This document shows positions 1 through 7,206 of a stretch of DNA of 42,276 bases, one piece after another. Below the pieces are notes generated by a model that searched no databases, was not told where the DNA came from, and worked only from the letters and a program-made list of their open reading frames with translations. Position numbers and translations under genes: made by a program. Origin of the DNA: a virus; IMG/VR virus record IMGVR_UViG_3300021142_000068, positions 1 through 42,276 of that record; one strand, written 5' to 3'. The number at the start of each line of letters is the position of its first letter. Position 1 is the stretch's first letter.

Positions 1-1286
1 TCACTCTTGCAAGCAACAACACAACGCCAATCTATGCCCATTCTAACTCAGGCTGGATCTGGACTGGCATTTGTGAAGGTCCTAACGCCATCTACGCTTC
101 TGGCTATGTGGGCGATGTATCAAGCGTGTATCGCCTTGTCCTCGATACAACCGGTGCTGTCCCACTATTGAATAAGGCTGTTACCGCAGCTGATATGCCA
201 CGCGGCGAAATTGTCTTGGCACTTGGATCATATGTTGGTAAGTACATGGTCTTTGGTACAAACCGCGGGGTGCGTGTAGGTCAGATCGATACATCAGGTT
301 ATCTATCTTCAGGCTACATCACCTACGGTCCAATGACTGTTATCACGCAAGGTTATGACCCAGCCACAGGCACATACCGCACCCCTGCGGGAACCGATGG
401 TTGGGTCAACTACGTGACATTTAACGATCGTTTTGCTTACTGCACCATCACCAACTATATCGACAATGGCGATGGCACATACTCATCAGGCTTGGTCAAG
501 CTAGATCTTGGCAAGGAAATTACAACCAACCAGGTTGCTTGGGCTACCCACCTTCGTGCGCCAGCAGGCATTACTGCTACTGCACAAGACGCTGCCGTCT
601 ATGGCAAGTCCAACCGCTTAATGTTCTCGATCCAAGGTCATGGCATTTACATCCAGACCGACCCAACAAACTCCAACTCTAGTGGCAAGCTCTGCACCAG
701 TGGCTACCTACAGACTGGTCAGATCCGCTACTTGACCTTGGAAGATAAGCACTTCAAACTTATCAAGGCTCGCGTTACTGCTCCTATCAACGGCGTAGTC
801 AATGTATCTTCCGTTGATCCGCAGATGAATGTCATCAGCCTTATCAACATCACATCTAACTTTGATATTACCAATGACATTTCCACTGGTATATCTGCAC
901 CGCTTGAGTCAGTAGGTTTTAGATTTACCCTGTACTCAGATGCGGCAACAAACCTTACCGCTACCACATTCAACGGCTATCAACTCAAGGCACTTCCAGC
1001 CGTCGCCCGTGAGCGTGAAATTACTGTACCGGTGATGATCTACGACTTTGACAAAGATCGTTACAACATGGAAATTGGTTACGAAGGATGGGCGTACGAA
1101 CGACTATCTGCTCTTGAATCTATTGAGTCGAACGGAGATGTAGTTGTTCTGCAAGATTTTACAACCGGTGAGCAAGTCCAAGGAGTTATCGAAGCTCTCT
1201 CCTTTTCTCGCATGCAGGCACCTGACCGCCGCTTCAGAGGATTTGGCGGTCTATGCCAAATCATGTTCCGCACCGTCAACTCATAA
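1..1286 (+). CDS. Tail/host-recognition protein, C-terminal part (gene continues from the right end)
   Basis: Bases 1-1286 are the 3' part of a gene that begins with GTG at 41147. Joined across the circle it has 762 codons (761 aa). The segment is rich in Gly, Thr, Ser and Asn and predicted to be mostly beta, as expected of an extended virion surface protein. It ends in a more compact domain of about 100 residues with charged and aromatic residues (around the motif FGGLCQIMF). It sits directly before the lysis cassette and after the tail-fibre-like genes, which suggests a tail or receptor-binding role. I see no enzymatic motif, and the assignment rests on position and composition. An in-frame GTG at 108 is only an artefact of where the circle was cut. 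Confidence 0.55.
   Translation, partial: TLASNNTTPIYAHSNSGWIWTGICEGPNAIYASGYVGDVSSVYRLVLDTTGAVPLLNKAVTAADMPRGEIVLALGSYVGKYMVFGTNRGVRVGQIDTSGYLSSGYITYGPMTVITQGYDPATGTYRTPAGTDGWVNYVTFNDRFAYCTITNYIDNGDGTYSSGLVKLDLGKEITTNQVAWATHLRAPAGITATAQDAAVYGKSNRLMFSIQGHGIYIQTDPTNSNSSGKLCTSGYLQTGQIRYLTLEDKHFKLIKARVTAPINGVVNVSSVDPQMNVISLINITSNFDITNDISTGISAPLESVGFRFTLYSDAATNLTATTFNGYQLKALPAVAREREITVPVMIYDFDKDRYNMEIGYEGWAYERLSALESIESNGDVVVLQDFTTGEQVQGVIEALSFSRMQAPDRRFRGFGGLCQIMFRTVNS
5..130. repeat. Terminal direct repeat, left copy
   Basis: This 126-base stretch is identical to 42151-42276. It lies inside the gene that wraps round the ends, and the two copies keep the same reading frame. Just outside the match, bases 3-4 (ac) differ from 42149-42150 (gt), changing a Thr codon to a Val codon. 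The length is close to the k-mer size short-read assemblers use, so this is most simply the overlap of a circular or circularly permuted genome rather than a packaged terminal repeat. Confidence 0.9.
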
Positions 1287-1295
1287 AGAAGCATA

Positions 1296-1598
1296 ATGAG
1301 CAGCGCAGATCTAACCACCATCCTCTACAACACCGTCTTTACGCTAGGCGCTACAGCCACAGGTGTGTGGTATGTATTCAAGCATGGCGTTAAGAATGTT
1401 ATGCGTGAAGAATTTGAGGACATTAAATCTATCAAGCATGAAGTAACGCCCAACACCGGCAGTTCACTCAATGATGCTATACGCAAGCAGGTCATCCCAA
1501 TGGTTCAGACCTTGATAGAGAAGCAGCAGAATATAGCGGTAGATGTAGCAACACTTAATGGCAAGTTTGAGCAGCACATTAGGGAGCACAATGCTTAA
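1296..1598 (+). CDS. Small membrane protein with coiled tail
   Basis: This 100-aa protein has one likely membrane segment at about residues 8-28, followed by a charged helical region. A 'GSSLNDAI' stretch near residue 55 resembles the N-x-GSSL-x-D-x-I motif in small actinophage membrane proteins next to lysis genes (DUF2746-like; recalled, not searched). The start is the first ATG, 9 bases after the preceding stop. Its 3' end overlaps the next gene's ATG by 8 nt. It may be a lysis accessory or a second holin-like protein, but the function is not established. Confidence 0.7.
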   Translation: MSSADLTTILYNTVFTLGATATGVWYVFKHGVKNVMREEFEDIKSIKHEVTPNTGSSLNDAIRKQVIPMVQTLIEKQQNIAVDVATLNGKFEQHIREHNA

Positions 1599-1944
1599 AA
1601 ATTTTTTTAAGAAAAAGTTTATCCACCCAGACACAGGCGATGTTTTAACTTTTGCCGAGCAAGCATCATGGAAAGTCCAAAGCATTATCCGCAACTGGTT
1701 CTTTGTATGCCTTTGGTCTGCTGTTACTTTCATCTGGTGGTTCCAACCAACTTGGTTTACTGATACTCATGCTTACATCAAGTGGATGAACCTAGCCTCA
1801 TGGCTAGCTGTAACAGTAGAACTTATCATCGGTATTGCCATGATCGGTCAGACCAAGCGTGATGCTCTTATCATCCGCCACATTCTCAAATTAGAGAAGC
1901 AAGAAATTGAACATCTGGAAGATTTGATCGAGGACAAGAAATGA
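1591..1944 (+). CDS. Two-span membrane protein, candidate holin/lysis protein
   Basis: I chose ATG 1591 because AGGGAG lies about 5 nt upstream; a further upstream start would run far into the previous gene. The 117-aa product has a basic N terminus (FFKKKF), two hydrophobic segments at about 36-52 and 66-86, and a charged C-terminal helix rich in Glu, Asp and Lys. The topology and the place just before two wall hydrolases fit a holin or holin partner. The better small holin candidate is at 2975, so this may instead be a regulator of lysis timing or another membrane protein. Confidence 0.65.
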   Translation: MLKNFFKKKFIHPDTGDVLTFAEQASWKVQSIIRNWFFVCLWSAVTFIWWFQPTWFTDTHAYIKWMNLASWLAVTVELIIGIAMIGQTKRDALIIRHILKLEKQEIEHLEDLIEDKK

Positions 1945-2423
1945 CCTATGAGCCACGCATCGGAGACTACGGCTGTGTCAAGACCAACGGATTTTTCGGA
2001 TGGCTCATTCGTCTCGGAACTTTTAGCCGATGGAACCACTGCTTCATTTACATTGGTAATGGAGAAATTATTGGAGCAGATCCACAAGGCGTAAAAAAAA
2101 GCCCGCTGTCTAACTACACCAATGTGGCTTGGAACCAGCACGAAGAGTTGACAGATAAGCAACGTGACGCGATCTTCTTCTACACTCATCAAGCGCTAGG
2201 CAAACCTTACAACTTCTTCACCATTGCCGATCTTGCCCTGCGTATCCTCGGGCTAAAGATCTTGGCTAATACATGGCTTGCCAAGAAGTTGGCTACAACT
2301 CAAGGCTATATCTGCTCTGAGCTTGTGTCAGAGGTTTACAAGAAGGCCGGCGTTGATCTATGCCATAAGGAAGATTACTTGGTAGTACCTGGCGATCTAG
2401 CAGAACGGTTGATCTGGCAATGA
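1941..2423 (+). CDS. NlpC/P60-superfamily (YiiX-like permuted) cysteine peptidase
   Basis: The 160-aa protein shows the circularly permuted papain-like order seen in YiiX/LRAT-type NlpC/P60 members. An N-terminal GD-x-G strand leads to the His motif NHCFIYIG (His33), and the nucleophile motif YICSELV (Cys125) comes late in the protein. Such enzymes cut amide bonds in peptidoglycan peptides or lipids. The ATG overlaps the previous stop (ATGA), and the gene in turn overlaps the amidase gene at 2420, so the two wall enzymes are translationally coupled. A role in host wall lysis is inferred from the neighbours; the substrate is unknown. Confidence 0.8.
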   Translation: MTYEPRIGDYGCVKTNGFFGWLIRLGTFSRWNHCFIYIGNGEIIGADPQGVKKSPLSNYTNVAWNQHEELTDKQRDAIFFYTHQALGKPYNFFTIADLALRILGLKILANTWLAKKLATTQGYICSELVSEVYKKAGVDLCHKEDYLVVPGDLAERLIWQ

Positions 2424-2959
2424 CCTATCCATTGGTACAAGCAAAGCATTACACATCTGGGTTAAACAAACGTGAGCCGATCCGACTCATAGTTCTACAC
2501 AGCGCAGAGAACAACGAACTGCCAGACGCAGCACACAACCTAGCCCTTTGGTTTGCAGGTCCTACTGCCCCGCAGGCTAGCGCTCACTACATGGTGGACT
2601 ACAACACCGTCGTTCAGTCTGTAAAGAACGAGGACATTGCGTGGCACTGCGATATATGGGACAGGAATGTCGAATCTATTGGCATTGAGCTGACTGGTCG
2701 GGCTGCGCAAACCCCTGCCCAGTGGGCGGACAGTTATTCAGAAGGGGTGCTCAGGCAGGCTACAAGCCTCTGTAAAGGGCTTATGGGCCAATATGGCATA
2801 CCTGCTACCCATCTGACCTATGAGCAGATCCTAGACGGCAAGACAAAGGGTTTTTGTACCCACGCCGATATTACCTATGCTCACAAGATTGCCGGTGGTC
2901 ATACTGACCCTGGCGTTAACTTTCCTATGGTAAACTTTTTGAAGGGCCTAACGGCTTAA
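2420..2959 (+). CDS. N-acetylmuramoyl-L-alanine amidase (Amidase_2/PGRP), endolysin
   Basis: The 179-aa protein has the type-2 amidase fold signature. VLHSAE gives the first zinc ligand (His27), and CTHADI (His148) with HTDPG (Asp163) give the other two. The segment 'ESIGIEL' around residue 87 is the usual central strand. The enzyme would cut the bond between muramic acid and L-alanine in host peptidoglycan. No separate wall-binding domain or signal peptide is visible, so it is expected to leave the cell through a holin. It follows the NlpC/P60-like gene with a 4-nt ATGA overlap and precedes the holin. Confidence 0.9.
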   Translation: MTYPLVQAKHYTSGLNKREPIRLIVLHSAENNELPDAAHNLALWFAGPTAPQASAHYMVDYNTVVQSVKNEDIAWHCDIWDRNVESIGIELTGRAAQTPAQWADSYSEGVLRQATSLCKGLMGQYGIPATHLTYEQILDGKTKGFCTHADITYAHKIAGGHTDPGVNFPMVNFLKGLTA

Positions 2960-2974
2960 CTTAAAGGAGAACTT

Positions 2975-3163
2975 ATGAAGATCAACAAGACAATCGTTGA
3001 GCATTACCTAGCTTCACTTGTAGTCGCATCTGTTGCCATCTGGCAGACAGGTAACCACCACCTCAAGACAGTTGCTTGGGGAGCATTGGTTGCAGTTCTT
3101 GGACCAGTTGCCGTTGGTGCGTATAACCACTTCAAGGCAGTAGCAAACACAACAACTAAGTAA
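2975..3163 (+). CDS. Holin
   Basis: This 62-aa protein starts at ATG 2975, with AAAGGAG 6-7 nt upstream. It has two predicted membrane spans (about 10-25 and 33-50) around a short polar turn containing 'QTGNHHLK', and a short polar C terminus. This matches small actinophage holins placed directly after the endolysin. Its job would be to open the inner membrane for the amidase. It is the last gene before a strong terminator. Confidence 0.82.
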   Translation: MKINKTIVEHYLASLVVASVAIWQTGNHHLKTVAWGALVAVLGPVAVGAYNHFKAVANTTTK

Positions 3164-3181
3164 AACTTAATAAGATTAAAG

Positions 3182-3216
3182 GCCCCGCTTAATTGCGGGG
3201 CTTATTTTTTTTTGCT
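3182..3216 (+). terminator. Rho-independent terminator after the lysis cassette
   Basis: GCCCCGC (3182-3188) pairs with GCGGGGC (3195-3201) across the 6-nt loop ttaatt, followed closely by a long T run at 3205-3213. It lies 18 bases after the holin stop and ends the late rightward unit. Confidence 0.95.
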
Positions 3217-3358
3217 TTTTTGCTTGTGTAATGCTCGCTATCGGCTTTGCCGCTCGCTGTCGGTGGGCGCTCTGCGCCCCAACCCTTTTACTCGCTCCCG
3301 TGCTTACGCTCGTAGTATAACCATAGGCAAAAAATTTCTGCAAAATTGAAACATTAAC
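3217..3358. other. Non-coding spacer between the lysis and replication blocks
   Basis: No convincing gene is visible. The stretch holds a repeated GCTCGCT-n-TCGG element (around 3233 and 3250), a GGGCGC-TCT-GCGCCC hairpin near 3268-3282, and the 11-mer ATAACCATAGG (3317-3327), which recurs at 17589-17599 in the other control region. It then becomes AT-rich just before the promoter at 3359. Confidence 0.6.
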
Positions 3359-3390
3359 TTGACAAGCCATACATACCCCCCTGCTATGAT
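3359..3390 (+). promoter_or_regulatory. Extended -10 promoter of the replication block, probably leaderless
   Basis: TTGACA (3359-3364) and TATGAT (3385-3390) are separated by 20 nt, longer than usual, but the -10 carries the TGn extension (TGC-TATGAT). The -10 ends exactly 6 nt before the ATG at 3397, so transcription would start at or within a base or two of that A. There is no Shine-Dalgarno sequence before this ATG, which fits leaderless translation, common in actinobacteria. Compare the same geometry at 34661-34671. Confidence 0.8.
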
Positions 3391-3396
3391 CCAGCC

Positions 3397-3600
3397 ATGA
3401 ACATAGAAACAAAAACAACAGTAGGTCACAGGTCGTTTTCCTCGTTTGCTTCATGGGTGCGATGCGGTAAAGCATGGCAACTAGAACGCCAGCTGGGTGT
3501 AACGACTGCACCAGCTTGGTGGTTTGTCGCCGGCTCTGCGTTCCACTCATCGGTCGAACGCTGGTTACTAGAATCGCTAAAGCAAAATGACCAAGCCTGA
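3397..3600 (+). CDS. Cas4/RecB-like nuclease, N-terminal piece (split gene)
   Basis: The 67-aa product matches, as I recall the family, the N terminus of actinophage Cas4-family PD-(D/E)XK exonucleases: RSFSSFASWVRCGKAW, then AWWFVAGSAFHSSVE. Cys23 (in VRCGKAW) corresponds to the first of the four Fe-S cysteines. The rest of such a protein, including the nuclease motifs and the other three cysteines, is encoded separately at 4120-4782, after three small genes. This is either a nuclease made of two polypeptides or the front of a gene broken by insertion. A strong promoter sits right on its start. It ends by overlapping the next ATG (3587) by 14 nt. Confidence 0.7.
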   Translation: MNIETKTTVGHRSFSSFASWVRCGKAWQLERQLGVTTAPAWWFVAGSAFHSSVERWLLESLKQNDQA

Positions 3601-3814
3601 GCCAACGCCTATTAAGAACCTTGTGGTTCTCAAGGGCGATAAGGCGGATTACACATCGCTTGGTCCTATCCGTATCTGCCCATGCGGGTCAGATACATGG
3701 CACTTAAAAGTTAAATTTGATGAAGACAACACGATCGGTTTGTACTTCACGGACATGCAATGCGTGTTATGCTCCAGCCTCGCACAGGCACCTACACCGA
3801 AATGGGGAGAATAA
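3587..3814 (+). CDS. Small zinc-ribbon-like protein
   Basis: This 75-aa protein contains a CPCG knuckle (near residue 33) and a later CVLC knuckle (near 60), spaced as in a small zinc ribbon. The strand between them contains 'TWHLKVKF'. It has no recognisable catalytic motif. It is the first of three small genes lying between the two nuclease pieces, overlaps the first piece by 14 nt, and its stop shares a base with the next ATG (TAATG). It is probably a nucleic-acid or protein-binding accessory; function unknown. Confidence 0.65.
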   Translation: MTKPEPTPIKNLVVLKGDKADYTSLGPIRICPCGSDTWHLKVKFDEDNTIGLYFTDMQCVLCSSLAQAPTPKWGE

Positions 3815-3939
3815 TGTTTGGCTTATGGATAAGATTTTTAACAGAAATAAATCTTTGGTCATCCCGCAAGTTGAATGAGATTTTTGAATGGGATGCAAAT
3901 GATGTTGACTGGGATGACGAATGTGAGGATTGCGCATAA
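3814..3939 (+). CDS. 41-aa acidic small protein
   Basis: The ORF starts at ATG 3814 (TAATG overlap with the gene before) and ends at 3939, where the next ATG begins (again TAATG). GGGGAG lies about 5 nt upstream of the start. The N-terminal part is hydrophobic and aromatic (FGLWIRFL) and the C terminus is strongly acidic, ending in ECEDCA. It is visibly AT-richer than its neighbours at its 5' end. Function unknown; the tight coupling on both sides makes it credible as a gene. Confidence 0.55.
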   Translation: MFGLWIRFLTEINLWSSRKLNEIFEWDANDVDWDDECEDCA

Positions 3940-4127
3940 TGGGACAGAAGCGAGCAAAGATCATTACAAAAGTAGCCTTTGAGAAGGCATTTGTAGAAGC
4001 AGAGATTATGATGCGCAAAGCTCTTGGCGACATGATTGCCAAGGAGATTTTGACAGAGACTAACCCAGCAACTATCGTTGGCCTAAAGCGAGCGCAAGAA
4101 ATAGTGATTGGCCAAAAGGTTGAGTAA
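3939..4127 (+). CDS. 62-aa basic helical protein
   Basis: I chose ATG 3939 because it overlaps the previous stop (TAATG). The product is Lys- and Ala-rich and looks all-helical. I do not recognise a family. It is the third small gene between the two nuclease pieces, and its 3' end overlaps the TTG start of the second piece by 8 nt. It could be a small DNA-binding protein or a linker subunit, but nothing in the sequence decides this. Confidence 0.55.
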   Translation: MGQKRAKIITKVAFEKAFVEAEIMMRKALGDMIAKEILTETNPATIVGLKRAQEIVIGQKVE

Positions 4128-4782
4128 TCTAAAAGAGATTTGGCAACATGCGTTCCTATCTGAGATTGGCGTTGTTGAGCAACGCACCGGCACTAACCCA
4201 GTTGACTGGCGTGTGGGCGGGCGTGCATCTAAAGCCAACCCAGATAAAGAGAACAAGGTTTGGTGGGACGAGAATGGTCTTCGCATGTTCGAGGACTTTG
4301 TTACCGCCTTTACCAACAACAAGTGGAAAGTCTGGATTGCGCCAGATGATGTACCCGGTGTTGAGATGGAATTTAATGTTTACTTTGGCGATGTGCTTAT
4401 CAAAGCCTTTGCCGATCTGATCCTTGAGAATGAGGATGGATCGCTCACAGTGGTGGACTTAAAGACCGGTGCCTACACACCAGACTCAGCCATGCAGCTG
4501 GGTGTGTACGCATCCTGCATTGAGTCTGTCTATGGCGTTCGCCCGCAGTACGGCGCATATTACAAAGCCCGTGATGCAATGCTTCAGCCTAGCCCAGGAC
4601 TTGAACTATGGACTATTCCCGTGCTGACCGAGATGTTTGCTCAGTTCGAGCGTGGTCTACAGGCAGAGATTTTTCTACCTAATATCAATATGATGTGCGG
4701 ATCTTGTGGCGTAAAGGATTATTGCCATGCTCTTGGTGGTAGTCTTGCCCATACCGTTGATCCACTGGCACAATTAAAATAA
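4120..4782 (+). CDS. Cas4/RecB-like PD-(D/E)XK nuclease, catalytic and Fe-S C-terminal piece
   Basis: From TTG 4120 the product is 220 aa; TTG 4108 is an alternative, and both are preceded by stops in frame. It carries the nuclease core: Asp99 in AFADLI, Asp113 and Lys115 in VVDLKTG, and the helix QLGVYA (Gln126). It ends with CGSCGVKDYC, the C-x2-C-x5-C part of a Cas4/AddB iron-sulfur cluster (Cys193, 196, 202). The fourth cysteine and the N-terminal helices are missing here but present in the separate product at 3397. Expected activity is 5'-3' exonuclease or end processing in recombination. It may work as a complex with that 67-aa piece. Confidence 0.8.
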   Translation: MSNLKEIWQHAFLSEIGVVEQRTGTNPVDWRVGGRASKANPDKENKVWWDENGLRMFEDFVTAFTNNKWKVWIAPDDVPGVEMEFNVYFGDVLIKAFADLILENEDGSLTVVDLKTGAYTPDSAMQLGVYASCIESVYGVRPQYGAYYKARDAMLQPSPGLELWTIPVLTEMFAQFERGLQAEIFLPNINMMCGSCGVKDYCHALGGSLAHTVDPLAQLK

Positions 4783-4819
4783 GTTTATACAACCAAACAC
4801 ACAAACAAGGAGAAAGAAA

Positions 4820-5233
4820 ATGGCAGCAAATAACAACGATACAAAGCTCCAAGTCAACTTCAAGTTGTCTGACGGAACTTTGATTAACCTCTACGCTAAC
4901 TCACAAAAGGAACTTGAAGAGCAACTTCAGTCCATTGCTGATCTAGCAAACCTTATCCTGCTTACCGGTGGCGATCTATCCAAGGGTGCAAATGTTGCAT
5001 ACGCAACCAAGTCACTTGGACTTACACCAGTAGAAGATGACGCACCAGCTTGGGCTGCTAAGTCAGCATCACCAGCACCTGCTGCTCCTGCTGGAGCAAG
5101 CAACACTTGTAAGCATGGCGAGATGATCTTCCGTCAAGGAGTAAGTGAGAAGACTGGTAAGCCTTGGAAGGGTTACTTCTGCCCTTCACCAAAGGGTACG
5201 CCAGATCAGTGCTCAGCTAACTTCGTACGATAA
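4820..5233 (+). CDS. Unknown protein with C-terminal Cys/His module
   Basis: The 137-aa protein starts at ATG 4820 behind a clear AAGGAG. It has a small beta-rich N-terminal domain, an Ala/Pro-rich linker at about residues 72-92, and a C-terminal module with CKHGEMIF, GKPWKGYFC and a final Cys, which looks zinc-binding. Similar tails are found on phage replication and recombination accessory proteins. Given its place between a nuclease and a helicase-like ATPase, a single-strand-DNA-related role is plausible but unproven. Confidence 0.6.
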   Translation: MAANNNDTKLQVNFKLSDGTLINLYANSQKELEEQLQSIADLANLILLTGGDLSKGANVAYATKSLGLTPVEDDAPAWAAKSASPAPAAPAGASNTCKHGEMIFRQGVSEKTGKPWKGYFCPSPKGTPDQCSANFVR

Positions 5234-5236
5234 CCG

Positions 5237-6055
5237 ATGTTATCGCTGTCGCAAGCGGCAGCAAAGTCAGCCTCTGACCACGCCATCTTGCCGGATCTAT
5301 TTCCAGTTCTACAGAACGAAGGAATTAGGTTCAGGCGTGGTCAACTGACAATGATTGCCGGTGCTCCTAACGCTGGTAAATCTTTGTTAGCACTTCACTT
5401 TGCTGTTAACATGAAAGTACCTACGCTCTATATCAGCGCAGATACTGATGCTTATACGACTGCGATTCGAGCTGCTGCAATGGTCAGCGGACATACAGTA
5501 GCCAACGTCGAAGAGGCGTTTGCTAGTGAAGTAGGAGTTGAGTTTTATCAGAGTGAGTTGGAAAGTATCAACCACTTGAAGTTTGACTTTGCTCCATCCC
5601 CTACCCTTGATGAAATTGATCTATCTATACAGGCTTACGCTGAAGCATATGGCGAATATCCTCACCTGCTGATCGTAGACAATGCGATGAATGTCGTGTC
5701 TATGCATGAGAATGAATGGTCGGGATTGCGTGAGATTGCTAAGGCTATGCATCACATAGCAAGAGAAACAGAAGCTGCGGTATTCCTGCTACACCACACC
5801 AGTGAAGGTGAAGGTCAGGCAGATATGCCACCGAGTCGCAAGTCCATTCAAGGCAAAATTTCCCAGTTGCCTGAAATGATTATTACTGTAGCCCTGCTGC
5901 CGTACACCGGTGAGTTTAGGATTGCAGCCGTTAAGAACCGCTTTGCCCGCAATAGTGCCAGTGGCGCACAGTATGTGTCCTTATGGACAGATGCATCGCG
6001 TATGTCTATCTGGAACTACAGGCAGAATAGTCAACAGAACTGGAGTTATGAATAG
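5237..6055 (+). CDS. RecA/DnaB-type ATPase, replicative helicase-like
   Basis: The 272-aa protein has the RecA-fold ATPase motifs in order: Walker A GAPNAGKS (42-49), Walker B LLIVDN (144-149), the FLLHHTSE segment at 183-190 (motif 3 position of DnaB/KaiC proteins), and AVKNRFARN at 231-239, like the basic motif 4 of phage DnaB-like helicases. There is no N-terminal DnaB domain, so it is a compact single-domain enzyme. It sits upstream of primase and nucleases, consistent with an unwinding or loading role at the phage fork. A RepA-like or RadA-like ATPase is the main alternative. Confidence 0.8.
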   Translation: MLSLSQAAAKSASDHAILPDLFPVLQNEGIRFRRGQLTMIAGAPNAGKSLLALHFAVNMKVPTLYISADTDAYTTAIRAAAMVSGHTVANVEEAFASEVGVEFYQSELESINHLKFDFAPSPTLDEIDLSIQAYAEAYGEYPHLLIVDNAMNVVSMHENEWSGLREIAKAMHHIARETEAAVFLLHHTSEGEGQADMPPSRKSIQGKISQLPEMIITVALLPYTGEFRIAAVKNRFARNSASGAQYVSLWTDASRMSIWNYRQNSQQNWSYE

Positions 6056-6201
6056 TGGCAAGTTTTGCAGATGTGTTTGTCGAAGGCAACAATGTCATCG
6101 AGAACATTAAGATCGTTCTTACCGAACGAGATTACGAACTAGCTCGGCGCTACTTGATTAAGCATAACGCTCAGGACTTGTTTGGTATGCTCGGCCTATG
6201 A
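6055..6201 (+). CDS. 48-aa small protein, GTG start
   Basis: This ORF begins at GTG 6055, sharing a base with the stop of the ATPase gene, and ends overlapping the next ATG (ATGA). The product looks like a short amphipathic helix pair with 'ERDYELARRYL' in the middle. It lacks recognisable motifs. The overlaps at both ends support it as a real translated gene of the replication operon; function unknown. Confidence 0.5.
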   Translation: MASFADVFVEGNNVIENIKIVLTERDYELARRYLIKHNAQDLFGMLGL

Positions 6202-6281
6202 CTTTCTTAATTGGTTACGCCATTGGCACCGCACTTGGCCTAGTTTTCCTCATCGTACGCGCTTATTGGAAAAGCGAATGA
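6198..6281 (+). CDS. 27-aa single-span membrane peptide
   Basis: The tiny ORF overlaps both neighbours by 4 nt (ATGA at each end). Residues 2-22 form a hydrophobic, Gly-containing segment (LIGYAIGTALGLVFLIV), followed by a short charged tail. Such one-span micropeptides are common in dense phage operons. There is no functional clue. Confidence 0.5.
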   Translation: MTFLIGYAIGTALGLVFLIVRAYWKSE

Positions 6282-6637
6282 GTACATACGGCAAGCGCAA
6301 AGGTTCTAAGTTTGAGACAGATGTTCTTGGGTGGTTAAGGGGAAGACTACCCAAGGCAATGACAGAAAGGCTTGCCCTCGCGGGGGCTAATGACGAGGGT
6401 GATTTAGTCCTTATCGTTGCGGGCAAGCCTTATGTCTTTGAGTTGAAGGCAAGAGCCAAGTTGGATCTGCCACAGTTCTGGCGTGAAGCGGTAGTCGAAG
6501 CACAGAACTATGCCAAAGCTCGCAACCTTACTGAAGTTCCCCCATCGTATGTGATTGTCAAGCGCAGAAACGCTGGCATTGATGACGCATGGGTCATTCA
6601 AACACTAGACCAATGGGCAAGGATCCACGATGAGTGA
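6278..6637 (+). CDS. Hjc-like Holliday junction resolvase (PD-(D/E)XK)
   Basis: ATG 6278 overlaps the previous stop and gives 119 aa. The protein has the layout of archaeal-type resolvases and related phage nucleases: GSKFE with Glu13 in the first helix, GDLVL with Asp42, then FELKAR with Glu55 and Lys57, and a following helix with 'FWREAVVEAQ'. It would resolve branched DNA during recombination or before packaging. A general PD-(D/E)XK nuclease is the fallback. Longer upstream starts run into two small genes and are not needed. Confidence 0.8.
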   Translation: MSTYGKRKGSKFETDVLGWLRGRLPKAMTERLALAGANDEGDLVLIVAGKPYVFELKARAKLDLPQFWREAVVEAQNYAKARNLTEVPPSYVIVKRRNAGIDDAWVIQTLDQWARIHDE

Positions 6638-6851
6638 GCCATTTGAAAACAAATATCGTCAAATCAGAACGGCTTTGACTGGAATGAAAGTACGATACAA
6701 CGAACTAGAAATTCGTTACAAGGCGGCAAATGCCATGTACAAAGAGTTGTATCATCAACTTAAGTTGGCAAATAGCGCGTTGATTAAAGCAGGCTACCGC
6801 AGACTAGATGATATGACATGGACGAATGAACCTTTCGATGACCAAGCCTGA
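6630..6851 (+). CDS. 73-aa coiled-coil protein
   Basis: The product looks almost entirely helical, with heptad-like spacing of Leu, Tyr and Met and many Lys, Arg and Glu residues. It overlaps the nuclease gene by 8 nt at its start and the primase zinc-finger gene by 14 nt at its end. It resembles small phage coiled-coil accessory proteins, but no family is recognised. Function unknown. Confidence 0.6.
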   Translation: MSEPFENKYRQIRTALTGMKVRYNELEIRYKAANAMYKELYHQLKLANSALIKAGYRRLDDMTWTNEPFDDQA

Positions 6852-7206
6852 TCTTGGAGCAATACTTGAAGCGTATGGATTGAATGTATCGGCGCGGTAT
6901 GGCTGGGTGCCATGCAAGTGTGTAGTGCATGACGATAGCCATGCCAGTGCCGCATATAACTTAGACAAGCAACAGTACAACTGTCTTGTTTGCCAATTAC
7001 TTGGCGATGTGTATGATCTGGTCGCCCGTAAAGAAAACTTAAAGGAGTTTACCGATGTTAAACGCAGAGCAGAAAGCCTTGCTAACGGAAGCAGCGCAAA
7101 GGTACGCGGACCACATAGAGCCGCAGGCTCTGTCCTACCTACTGGAGCGCGGAATAAGCCCGCAGGTGGCAAGTACCTACCAGCTTGGAAGCGTGGTCGA
7201 GCCTAG
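6838..7206 (+). CDS. CHC2-type primase zinc-finger protein
   Basis: From ATG 6838 the product is 122 aa. Residues 1-70 form a DnaG-like zinc-finger domain: Cys28-x2-His31 in KCVVHDD and Cys49-x2-Cys52 in CLVC, then the helix 'LGDVYDLVA'. This domain reads the template start site in primases. The last 50 codons are low-complexity, basic and Gly/Pro-rich, and lie on top of the start of the TOPRIM gene (7055) in another frame. So the zinc finger and the catalytic part of primase are two proteins, unless a +1 frameshift joins them. Confidence 0.8.
   Translation: MTKPDLGAILEAYGLNVSARYGWVPCKCVVHDDSHASAAYNLDKQQYNCLVCQLLGDVYDLVARKENLKEFTDVKRRAESLANGSSAKVRGPHRAAGSVLPTGARNKPAGGKYLPAWKRGRA

Noticed and set aside
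5-130. A packaged direct terminal repeat
   Set aside because: The length is close to a common assembler k-mer and the repeat is within a coding gene far from the terminase; it is more simply an assembly overlap.
3587-4127. An intron or intein interrupting the Cas4-like gene
   Set aside because: The insert holds three coupled small genes with normal starts and stops, has no homing-nuclease or splicing motifs, and each nuclease piece has its own start and stop.
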